45,195 nucleotides of DNA, from NCBI GenBank assembly GCA_943332855.1, contig CALQRA010000012.1:1-45195 (forward strand), read 5' to 3'. The position numbers and the translations under genes were made by a program. Below, one piece after another: positions 19,863-26,754 of the stretch. Numbering within the stretch: the stretch's first letter is position 1; each line of letters starts with the position of its first letter. The notes beneath the pieces were generated by a model, which was given only the letters and a program-made list of their open reading frames with translations, did no database searches and had not been told where the DNA came from. The stretch comes from Candidatus Kuenenia stuttgartensis (GTDB lineage Bacteria > Planctomycetota > Planctomycetia > Pirellulales > UBA1268).

Positions 19863-20729
19863 ATGCCCCTCTCCCTCGCCTTCTCCTCCAACGCCTACCT
19901 CGATGTCCCCGTGGAGCAGGCGATCCGCCGGATCGCCAGCTTCGGCTATTCCGGCATCGAGCTCCTCGCCGACGTCCCCCATGCCTGGCCCGCCGGCCTG
20001 CTCGGCGTTCAGAAAGACTCGATCCGCCGGGCCCTGGCCGAGTCAGGCCTGACGATTTCCAACATCAACGCGTTCATGATGAACGCCATCGCCGATCCCC
20101 GGCAGCCCTACTGGCATCCCGGCTGGACCGACCCCGACCGCCACTACCGGGCAATCCGCCGTGAGCACACGAAGCGTGCCCTCCGTCTGGCGGCCGAACT
20201 CGGCGCCAAGACGATCTCCACCGAGCCGGGTGGCGAGGTCGCCGAGGGGCAGACCTACGCCCAGGCCACCGACATCTTCTACGACGAGATCATGCCGGTC
20301 CTCGACGTGGCCGCAGAGGTCGGGGTGACGCTCCTGATCGAGCCGGAGCCGGGGCTGCTGATCGAGAAGTTCGGGCAGTATCTCGAGTTTGCCGAGCGTG
20401 TGAATCACCCCGCCCTCGGCCTCAACTTCGACATCGGCCATGCCTATTGCGTCTCCGAGGATCCGGCCGAGTGGGTGCCGATCATGAAGCCCCACACGAA
20501 GCACTACCACTTCGAGGACATCGCCGCGACGCGGGTTCACCACCACCTCGTTCCCGGTGACGGGGCGATCGACTTCGACGGGGTGTTCCGCGCCATCGCC
20601 GAACACACGCCCGACATCTGGGTGACCGTCGAGCTCTACCCCAACCGCGCCAAGCCGGACGAAGCGGCGAAGGCCGCGCGGGAATACCTCCAAGCCAGTG
20701 CCGGCCGGGCCGGCGTGGCGATCGGGTGA
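19863..20729 (+). CDS. sugar phosphate isomerase/epimerase (TIM barrel) 1
   Basis: The 288-residue product is an AP-endonuclease-2/xylose-isomerase-like TIM barrel. It starts LAFSSNAYLDVPVEQAI, has the strand motif IEPEPGLLIE and the metal-site segments NFDIGHAYC, HYHFEDIA and VTVELYPNRA. The E-D/H-H-E pattern suggests a divalent-metal isomerase or epimerase of a small polyol or sugar. There is no signal peptide. It starts 64 bases after the small membrane protein gene and its stop overlaps the prenyltransferase start as GTGA. Position in front of EboC- and EboF-like genes suggests that it belongs to the same pathway; the substrate is unknown. Confidence 0.88.
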   Translation: MPLSLAFSSNAYLDVPVEQAIRRIASFGYSGIELLADVPHAWPAGLLGVQKDSIRRALAESGLTISNINAFMMNAIADPRQPYWHPGWTDPDRHYRAIRREHTKRALRLAAELGAKTISTEPGGEVAEGQTYAQATDIFYDEIMPVLDVAAEVGVTLLIEPEPGLLIEKFGQYLEFAERVNHPALGLNFDIGHAYCVSEDPAEWVPIMKPHTKHYHFEDIAATRVHHHLVPGDGAIDFDGVFRAIAEHTPDIWVTVELYPNRAKPDEAAKAAREYLQASAGRAGVAIG

Positions 20730-21688
20730 CGCGCATGGGGCAAGGGCTCGCCTGGGCACGACTGCTGCGGCTGCCGAATCACTTCACGGCGATCGCCGAC
20801 GTCCTCGCCGGCTATCTCGTCGTCGCCGGGCTGACCTCGCTCCATGCGCGGCCGGCAATGATTCTGGCCGCCGCCGCGGGCTGGGCGTTCTATGCCGCTG
20901 GGATGGTGCTCAACGATGTCTTCGACGTTGCCCTCGATTCAGTCGAGCGCCCCGAGCGTCCGCTCCCCTCCGGGCAGATCGACGTGAAGACAGCGGCGCT
21001 GGTCGGCCAGGGATTACTGGCGCTGGCTGGCCTGGGAGCGTGCGGCGCGGCCTTCGCCTCGGGGTATCCGGCGCCGGCGCTGGTCGGAGCAGGGCTCACC
21101 GCAGCGATCTGGACCTACGACCGGCATGCCAAGAGCACCCCCTTCGGCCCGGCCGTGATGGGGCTCTGCCGAGGGCTCAACTGGCTCCTGGGAATGTCGG
21201 CCGCCGGCGGCCCGCTCCTCCTGCCCCACTGGCTGATCCCGGTGGGAATCGCCGTCTATGTGGCGGGGATCACGCTCTACGCCCGCGACGAGGCAACGAT
21301 GAGCAGGCGGGCGGCGCTGGCTCGGGCCACGGCCACGATGGCCCTGGGGCTGGTGCTGGCCGGCTGTGGTGCGTTCTTCGGCGTGCGGGCTTCCACCGGC
21401 GCGATCCCCTGGGCGGGCGCGGTCCAGCCCGGGATGGCCGTCGACCGGCTCACCGCCTGGACGATCCTGTGGACGCTGGTGTCGGCCTCGATCCTCCTCC
21501 GCGCTGGAATTGGCGTGCTCAACCCCGTGCCGCAGGCTGTCCGTGCGGCGGTCGGCAACGCGATCATGTCGCTGATCACCCTCGACGCGATCCTCGTGCT
21601 CTCCGTCTGCGGCGAGCCGTGGGCCGTGGTGATCCTCGTGCTCCTCGCGCCTTTTCAACTCCTGCGGCGTTTCATCCCCCCCCCCTGA
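20726..21688 (+). CDS. UbiA-superfamily prenyltransferase, EboC-like
   Basis: The 320-residue membrane protein has the UbiA signature NDVFDVALD (residues 63-71) and a second aspartate motif YDRHAK near residue 131, with about eight hydrophobic helices. The stretch LPNHFTAIADVLAGY and the run VERPERPLPSG after the first motif match my recollection of EboC, the UbiA-like protein of the ebo operon. UbiA enzymes transfer an isoprenoid or related group to an acceptor in the membrane. The GTG start overlaps the preceding gene by four bases; an ATG nine bases later is an alternative. Nineteen bases separate it from the next gene. The acceptor and donor are unknown. Confidence 0.85.
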   Translation: MTRMGQGLAWARLLRLPNHFTAIADVLAGYLVVAGLTSLHARPAMILAAAAGWAFYAAGMVLNDVFDVALDSVERPERPLPSGQIDVKTAALVGQGLLALAGLGACGAAFASGYPAPALVGAGLTAAIWTYDRHAKSTPFGPAVMGLCRGLNWLLGMSAAGGPLLLPHWLIPVGIAVYVAGITLYARDEATMSRRAALARATATMALGLVLAGCGAFFGVRASTGAIPWAGAVQPGMAVDRLTAWTILWTLVSASILLRAGIGVLNPVPQAVRAAVGNAIMSLITLDAILVLSVCGEPWAVVILVLLAPFQLLRRFIPPP

Positions 21689-21706
21689 CCGGCACCCGCC
21701 GCCGCC

Positions 21707-22609
21707 ATGCGCCCCGGATTCAGCACCAACAGCATCGGCGACGTGCCGCCGGCCGACGCCGTCGCGATCCTCGCCGATCTGGGCTACCGGTCGCTGGCGC
21801 TCACCCCCGATCACGATCTCTTCTCCGGCGTAGCCACAGGGAGCCTCGCCGGCCTCTCCGCCGAGATCGATCACTGGCGCTCGCTCCTGGCCCACACGCG
21901 GATGGCCTGCACCATAGAGACGGGTGCCCGCCATCTCCTCGATCCCCTCCACAAGCACGAGCCGACCCTCGTCTCCCCCGATCCCACCGCCCGGAAGCGC
22001 CGCGTCGACTTCCTCCTCGCGGCAGTCGATCTTGCCGCCGAACTGGGCGCCAAGTCAGGCGCCGAGTCGGGCGCTCCCTGCCTCTCCCTCTGGTCGGGCG
22101 TGGGGCGCGACGCCGCCGACGACCCGACCATCCTCGACCGGCTCTGCACCGGCCTTGGGCCCGTCATCGAGCGGGCGACGAAGCGTGGCGTGCAGCTGGG
22201 ATTCGAGCCGGAACCGGGCATGGTGATCGATACGCTGGCCCGGTGGGCCCTGCTCCGCGACCGCCTCGGTAATCCGCAGTGCTTCGGCCTCACCGTCGAT
22301 CTCGGCCACTTGGAGTGCATGGGGGAATGGCCCCTCGCTGCCAGGCTCGAGCCCTATGTCGAAACAATCGTCAATGTTCATGTCGACGACATGCTCGCCT
22401 GCCGCCACGATCATCTCCCCCTCGGAGCCGGCGACGTCGATTTTGCCGCCCTGCTCCCCCTCCTCGCCGCCGCCGGCTATGACGGGGGGCTTCATGTCGA
22501 GCTTCCCCGCCAGTCCCACCGCTGGCTCGACACCGCCCGCGAGTCGTTCTCCTTCCTCACCCGCCACCTTCCCCCTGCCGCCTCCCACTCTCCCCGGAGC
22601 CACCGATGA
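21707..22609 (+). CDS. TIM-barrel sugar isomerase/epimerase-like protein 2
   Basis: The 300-residue product is another xylose-isomerase-like TIM barrel, starting MRPGFSTNSIGDVPPADAVA. Likely metal-site segments are FEPEPGMVID, TVDLGHLECM, VNVHVDDM and HVELPRQSHRW, giving an E-D-H-E pattern. It is distinct from the isomerase at 19863 but shares its fold. A 12-bp tandem duplication (22046-22069) encodes GAKSGAES in a loop. It lies between the EboC-like and EboF-like genes and overlaps the latter as ATGA. In ebo operons a TIM-barrel protein (EboE) occupies this position, but this sequence is not obviously a true EboE. Confidence 0.82.
   Translation: MRPGFSTNSIGDVPPADAVAILADLGYRSLALTPDHDLFSGVATGSLAGLSAEIDHWRSLLAHTRMACTIETGARHLLDPLHKHEPTLVSPDPTARKRRVDFLLAAVDLAAELGAKSGAESGAPCLSLWSGVGRDAADDPTILDRLCTGLGPVIERATKRGVQLGFEPEPGMVIDTLARWALLRDRLGNPQCFGLTVDLGHLECMGEWPLAARLEPYVETIVNVHVDDMLACRHDHLPLGAGDVDFAALLPLLAAAGYDGGLHVELPRQSHRWLDTARESFSFLTRHLPPAASHSPRSHR
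22046..22069 (+). repeat. 12-bp in-frame tandem duplication
   Basis: Units 22046-22057 and 22058-22069 differ at two bases and encode GAKS and GAES; a partial third unit (GGCGCT) follows. The repeat lies in a loop of the TIM-barrel gene. Confidence 0.75.
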
Positions 22610-24012
22610 CCGACGCCGCCGACCCCCAGCCGCTCCACGTCCTCTTCCTTTCGGTCCCCGGCCTGCGGCCTGAAGACCTCGCCCGGATGCCGGTCGTGGC
22701 CGGGCTTGCCGCGCTCGGTGGGAAGGTGCCGCTTGCGCCCTGTTTCCCCGCCGTCACCTGCCCGGTGCAGGCGACGCTCACCACCGGCGGCACGCCGCGG
22801 AAGCACGGGATCATGGCCAACGGCGTCTACGACCGCAACGAGCACCATCTCGAAATGTGGATCAGCCCCGACTCGGTCCACCGGATCCCGAGGATTTGGG
22901 ACCGCCTCAAGGCCTCCCGTCCGGAGCTGCGCACCGCCGCCTGGTTTCTCCTCCAGTCGAAGCACGCCACGGCCGATCTCGTCTGCCTCCCGGCCCCCCG
23001 GCACAACCCCGACGGCACCGAGACGATGTGGTGCCACACAAACCCGGAGCCGCTCTACGCGACTCTCCGGGAGAGCCTCGGCGACTTCCCGCTCCACAAG
23101 TTCTGGGGGCCGCTGGCCGGCATCGAATCCTCGCGCTGGATCGCCCAGAGCTTCCTCGCCGCCGCCCAGGAAGCCCCGCCGCATCTGGCCGTTGTCTATC
23201 TCCCCCACCTCGACTACGCCGCGCAGCGACAAGGCCCCGACAGCGACGCCGCCCACGCCGCTTGCGGCGAGCTCGACGCCGAGATCGGGGCCCTCGTCGA
23301 GGAGTATGGAAGGCTTGTAGGGGTGGAGAATCTGGTCGTCGTCGTGGCGGGTGAATACCGGATCCGCCCGGTGACGCACGCCGTTTTCGTCAACCGCATC
23401 CTCCGCGATGTCGGCCTGCTCTTCGTCAAGGGTTCCCCCGACGGGGAGCTGATCGACATGGAGAAGAGCCGGGCGTGGGCGCTGGCTGATCACCAGGTAG
23501 CGCATGTCTTTCTCAAGCTCGGCCTGGCGCGTGAGGAGCGTGACCGGCTGGTGCAGCAGATCCACACCCTCTTCGACACCCGGCGCGGCGTGAAGCAGGT
23601 CTATTCGGGAACGGCGCTTATCGGCGCGGCGCTCTCCGACACCCCCGTCCCGGCGCTGGCCAGCCACTGCGGCGATGTCGTGCTCGAGAGCACGTCGGAG
23701 GCCTGGTTTGCCTATCCGTGGTGGGTCGACGTCAACAAGGCGCCGACCTTCGCCCGCACGATCGACATCCACAAGAAGCCGGGCTACGACCCGCTCGAGA
23801 TGTTCATCGACCGGACCGCACCGCCGCCGCCGGGGATGCCGTTCGGGATCCCGCTCGACACGAATCTCGTCAAGGGCTCGCACGGCGCGATCGACGCCGA
23901 TGATCCCCACGAGACGATCCTCATCTGCTCCCGCCCCGACGTCATCGGCTCCGAGCCCCTCCACGCCCGCGACGTGGCCGGCATCGTGCTCAAGCTCTTC
24001 GGGGCGAAGTGA
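22606..24012 (+). CDS. EboF-like phosphodiesterase/nucleotide pyrophosphatase homologue
   Basis: The 468-residue product has the alkaline-phosphatase-superfamily (type I phosphodiesterase) fold. The nucleophile block is kept: PAVTCPVQATLTTG, T51 being the expected nucleophile, followed by HGIMANGVY. Other metal ligands are changed: the usual N-terminal DG is PG (P18), the usual D-x3-H is D203 with Q207 (HLDYAAQRQGPDSD), and the usual DH pair is E250-Y251 (AGEYRI). The C-terminal H426 in KGSHG is kept. From memory, EboF-type proteins share these replacements. It has no signal peptide and starts with an ATGA overlap. It may bind or process the prenylated product of the cluster, or may not be a classical two-metal enzyme. 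Confidence 0.8.
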   Translation: MTDAADPQPLHVLFLSVPGLRPEDLARMPVVAGLAALGGKVPLAPCFPAVTCPVQATLTTGGTPRKHGIMANGVYDRNEHHLEMWISPDSVHRIPRIWDRLKASRPELRTAAWFLLQSKHATADLVCLPAPRHNPDGTETMWCHTNPEPLYATLRESLGDFPLHKFWGPLAGIESSRWIAQSFLAAAQEAPPHLAVVYLPHLDYAAQRQGPDSDAAHAACGELDAEIGALVEEYGRLVGVENLVVVVAGEYRIRPVTHAVFVNRILRDVGLLFVKGSPDGELIDMEKSRAWALADHQVAHVFLKLGLAREERDRLVQQIHTLFDTRRGVKQVYSGTALIGAALSDTPVPALASHCGDVVLESTSEAWFAYPWWVDVNKAPTFARTIDIHKKPGYDPLEMFIDRTAPPPPGMPFGIPLDTNLVKGSHGAIDADDPHETILICSRPDVIGSEPLHARDVAGIVLKLFGAK

Positions 24013-24051
24013 GGCGCGGGGCGACGCTGCTTACCGGATCTGCTTCGAACT

Positions 24052-24086
24052 CAAACTTCGCTTCGGGGTCGCCCGTGCCCCGTCGC
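24052..24086 (+). repeat. repeat module alpha, copy A
   Basis: This 35-base unit has 32 matches to 24241-24275. The shared core is GCTTCGGGGTCGCCC, then a variable base and TGCCCCGTCGC. It directly abuts beta copy A, overlapping it by three bases. Confidence 0.8.
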
Positions 24087-24208
24087 TGGCGGCGTCGCGC
24101 GGGGTGCTTTTCGAGAGCGCGTAGACGAGGCGGGGATCGGCGAACGCTTGAGGAGTGACGAGGTTCCTCCGAGGAACGACGAAACTTTTGCCGGCCCCGC
24201 CGACGAAC
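24084..24208 (+). repeat. dispersed repeat element, module beta, copy A (125 bp)
   Basis: By eye it matches 24389-24513 at 118 of 125 positions with no gaps. It contains the odd palindrome GTTCCTC-C-GAGGAAC at 24163-24177, followed by CTTTTGCCGGCC. Its core (24133-24197) is found a third time at 17132-17195. Confidence 0.9.
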
Positions 24209-24240
24209 CCCCCACGGGCTCGCCACCCAGGCTTCCATCC

Positions 24241-24275
24241 CAAACGTAGCTTCGGGGTCGCCCATGCCCCGTCGC
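24241..24275 (+). repeat. repeat module alpha, copy B
   Basis: This copy differs from 24052-24086 at three of 35 positions. It is followed not by a beta module but by about 100 bases of unique sequence with a hairpin. Confidence 0.8.
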
Positions 24276-24284
24276 CGGACGTTC

Positions 24285-24308
24285 GCGGAGGGCATCCATG
24301 CCCTCCGC
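24285..24308. repeat. perfect 11-bp inverted repeat with two-base centre
   Basis: The arms GCGGAGGGCAT and ATGCCCTCCGC are separated by CC. It is the strongest single palindrome in the gap and lies between the two beta repeats. Confidence 0.85.
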
Positions 24309-24388
24309 TCTCTCAGCGCCGCTATCGCTTTCGCCCTCCTATCCTGCGCTCACCGGCGAGGCCGGCTCTCGGAGCACGGGCGACCCCT

Positions 24389-24513
24389 CGCTGGCGGCGT
24401 CACGCGGGGTGCTTTTCGAGAGCGCCCAGGCGAGGCGGGGATCGGCGAACGCTTGAGGAGTGACGAGGTGCCTCCGAGTCACGACGAAACTTTTGCCGGC
24501 CCCGCCGACGAAC
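24389..24513 (+). repeat. dispersed repeat element, module beta, copy B (125 bp)
   Basis: This second copy is 305 bases downstream of the first, in the same orientation. In its palindrome (24468-24482) one pair has changed on both arms (T-A to G-C), while the next pair is broken. Confidence 0.9.
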
Positions 24514-24556
24514 GACCCACAGGCCCTCTCCCATCCAGCACCCCACTGAGCCCCGT

Positions 24557-24916
24557 TCACACCCATTCCACCGGCTGCGGCTCGAGGGTGTCGGCGGGGC
24601 GCTTGCCCGCATCGGCGCGGCCGGAGCCGGCGAGGCGGTGTGGCGCCTTCACGCTCATGTCTTGATCGCAGAGCATCTGGCAGGAGAGCCGCACGCCGGG
24701 CGTCGTGATCCCCTTGGCGGCGAGGACATTCTTCTCCGCCTTCGTCATCGCGGCCGGCTCGCCGCCGACAAACTCCACCCGGCAGGTGGTGCAGCGGCCG
24801 TTGCCGCCACAGGCATGGAGCTGATCGATCCCGCACTCGTCAACGAGCGCGTTGACCAGCCGCTTGCCGGCGGGAACCTCGAAATCACCGACGCCATCGA
24901 CGGAAAGCTTGGGCAT
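24557..24916 (-). CDS. [2Fe-2S] ferredoxin (plant/adrenodoxin fold)
   Basis: The 119-residue product carries the 2Fe-2S ligand pattern: C-x5-C-x2-C in ACGGNGRCTTCRVEF and a fourth Cys in RLSCQMLC about 35-40 residues later. The fold begins MPKLSVDGVGDFEVPAGKRL. It is a soluble cytoplasmic electron carrier. The C-terminal 25 residues are a charged, probably flexible tail (RADAGKRPADTLEPQPVEWV) that is not part of the core fold. It has a GGAG element about 9 bases before ATG. The partner reductase or oxygenase is not in the window. It lies 56 bases downstream of the terminator of the neighbouring minus-strand gene, so it should have its own promoter. Confidence 0.92.
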   Translation of the reverse strand: MPKLSVDGVGDFEVPAGKRLVNALVDECGIDQLHACGGNGRCTTCRVEFVGGEPAAMTKAEKNVLAAKGITTPGVRLSCQMLCDQDMSVKAPHRLAGSGRADAGKRPADTLEPQPVEWV

Positions 24917-24972
24917 GGAACGGTCTCCAGGAAAAAAGAAGGGGGGGGATCAGTCAGGTGCTGGGTCGCTTG

Positions 24973-25008
24973 AAAAAAAGCGGGGCGGGGGAGAGGCCCC
25001 CGCCCCGC
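24973..25008 (-). terminator. Rho-independent terminator after the DUF1080-ThuA gene
   Basis: A perfect 12-bp GC stem (24980-24991 and 24997-25008) with a five-base loop is followed on the minus strand by seven T residues (A-run 24973-24979 on the plus strand). It lies 40 bases downstream of the TGA of the 25048 gene. Confidence 0.93.
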
Positions 25009-25047
25009 GTCGAATCATGTCGTCGCTCTCGCTTGCGACAGCTCGGC

Positions 25048-26577
25048 TCACTTCCCCTTGGCGTCGAGGTTCGCCGCCAGGTCGTCGGCGGTGACGCCGC
25101 TGGCGATCCCCTCGGCGGGGACATCCAGGCCCGTCGTCCAGACCAACGCGTTGAGCATCAGGCGACGGAAGTCGTCGTTGGCCCAGTTGCGGTGGAAGTG
25201 GGCGCCGGTGCAGCCGAAGCCACGGCCCCCCTCGGGGCGCTCATAGGCCCAGGCGAGGACCTCGCGGCTCCCCTTGCCAGCCCGGACGGTGGGGTTGTTG
25301 CTGTGGGGGCCATCGGGACGCTCGCGGGTGTCGTCCGGCGGGACGGCCGAGAGGATCGACACCACCTTCGACTGCGGCTCCTTGAACCGCATGTGGTAGT
25401 ACCACTCGTCGTTGGTCTCGAAGGGCTTCACGCCGCGCGTGATCGGATGATCCTTGGCAAGCTCCGTCTTGGCGAGCATCCAGTGGGGATTCACCGACCA
25501 ATGGGGCTCGAAGTAGCCCCCCATCCAGTTGAGGAACTCGGGGCCCCCCTTCTCCTTGGGCACTTCCACCGCGTAGTGGAGGCAAGCGATGCCGATGCCG
25601 CGCTTCGCCAGCGCGTCGACCATTGCCAGCCGGTTGCTCTGGAGGACGGGATGGCCGCCACCGCCGTCGGCGAAGAAGAAGATCCCGTCGGCGTTGTCGA
25701 AGGCGGTCGGGTCGGCCGGCCAGCCGTGGTCGTAGGCAGCCGTGACGACCTTTCCGCCGCTGGAGTCGAGGCACTTTTCCAGCAGCTTGACGCCCGCGCG
25801 GAACTCGTGCTCGCCGGAGCCGTGGCTGGCGTTGCCCGCCACGAGAACGAGCTTCTTGCGACCGTCAGCGAGCTTGGTGCGCTTGAGATGGATGTCCTTG
25901 AACTGGACCACCATCGGCGGGCCGGCGTGGAGCTGGAGGGCGAGGACCCCCTTCTCGGTGCGCTTCCCCTCCTGCTGGTCGATCGTCTCCGACATCAGCG
26001 TGCCGTTGATGAAGTGGGAGAGCTTCGGCCCCTTGGCGACGAGGTGGTATTCGTTCCACTCGCCGGGCTTGATGACCTTCTGGAGCTCATCCTTGTTGGC
26101 GATTTCCTCGACCGACTTGGTTCCATCGGGGGCAATCGTCACCCGCTGACCGCGCTCGGCGAGGATCCCACGGCCCCGCTCCTCGTAGTTGATGCCGGAG
26201 TAGGTCGGGCCGGAGTCGATGTCGGCCTGGTAGCCGCCGACGACGAAGTCACCATGGTGGTGGCTGCGGTATTGGATGCCGCTGTTGCCCCCTTCGATCT
26301 GGTACTTGAGCTTGAGCTCGAAGTCGTCGAGCGTGCCCTGCTGCCAAATCAGGAAGGTGTTGCCGTTGGTCGGCTTCTCGGCCGTCGTCGTGCCGACGAT
26401 CGCGCCGTCCTTGACCGTCCAGAAGTCTTTCCCCTCCCAGCCCTCGAGCGAGGTGCCGTTGAAGATCGGCGTGAAGCCGGCATCGGCCTCGGCGGCGACG
26501 CCGCTGCCAGAAAAGGAAAGGGCGGCTGCGAAGCCAGCCACCAGGAGCCATCCACCCGTCCAACGTGCTGTGCGCAC
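25048..26577 (-). CDS. exported DUF1080 (3-keto-disaccharide hydrolase) - ThuA fusion
   Basis: The 509-residue product has an N-terminal signal peptide (LLVAGFAAALSFSGSGVAA). Residues about 35-235 form the DUF1080 lectin-like jelly roll: FTPIFNGTSLEGWEG, GGNSGIQYRSHH, GEWNEYHLVAKG and FKDIHLKR. Residues about 240-490 are a ThuA-like domain: KLVLVAGNASHGSGEHEF, ADGIFFFADGGGGHP, GIGIACLHYAVEVP and ARGFGCTGAHFHRNW-type sequence near the end. DUF1080 proteins bind or hydrolyse 3-keto-sugars, and ThuA domains belong to the class I glutamine amidotransferase-like fold. Planctomycetes have many such exported sugar proteins. The protein should act in the periplasm. It ends at a strong terminator. Confidence 0.92.
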   Translation of the reverse strand: MRTARWTGGWLLVAGFAAALSFSGSGVAAEADAGFTPIFNGTSLEGWEGKDFWTVKDGAIVGTTTAEKPTNGNTFLIWQQGTLDDFELKLKYQIEGGNSGIQYRSHHHGDFVVGGYQADIDSGPTYSGINYEERGRGILAERGQRVTIAPDGTKSVEEIANKDELQKVIKPGEWNEYHLVAKGPKLSHFINGTLMSETIDQQEGKRTEKGVLALQLHAGPPMVVQFKDIHLKRTKLADGRKKLVLVAGNASHGSGEHEFRAGVKLLEKCLDSSGGKVVTAAYDHGWPADPTAFDNADGIFFFADGGGGHPVLQSNRLAMVDALAKRGIGIACLHYAVEVPKEKGGPEFLNWMGGYFEPHWSVNPHWMLAKTELAKDHPITRGVKPFETNDEWYYHMRFKEPQSKVVSILSAVPPDDTRERPDGPHSNNPTVRAGKGSREVLAWAYERPEGGRGFGCTGAHFHRNWANDDFRRLMLNALVWTTGLDVPAEGIASGVTADDLAANLDAKGK

Positions 26578-26754
26578 CGGTCACCTCCGCATGGGGTCAA
26601 CGGAGGCGCCGTCCGTCCGTCGGCCGGTCACCCCCGGCGGACAGTATGCCACGTTTGCCAGCACCGGGCACGCCGGGCGGGGGCGGGGGAGGCAGGAGGG
26701 GGGAGAGGAGAGCAGCAGAGGCGCGGCACGTCGGCCGGCAACTCCCCCCAGCGG

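Larger units (their letters stand above)
24013..24556. other. 544-base noncoding region built from repeat modules
   Basis: This gap lies between the convergent EboF-like and ferredoxin genes. It contains two copies of a 35-base module alpha (24052-24086, 24241-24275), two copies of a 125-base module beta (24084-24208, 24389-24513) and a 14-base inverted fragment of alpha (24374-24387) just before the second beta. A perfect 24-base palindrome-like hairpin sits at 24285-24308. Short open frames across it read low-complexity R/S/P-rich peptides and are not supported as genes. Confidence 0.85.

Noticed and set aside
23990-24299. Short minus-strand open frames in the repeat island
   Set aside because: They read R/S/P-rich sequence that is simply the repeat translated; similar frames arise in both beta copies with no start signal or conserved protein pattern.
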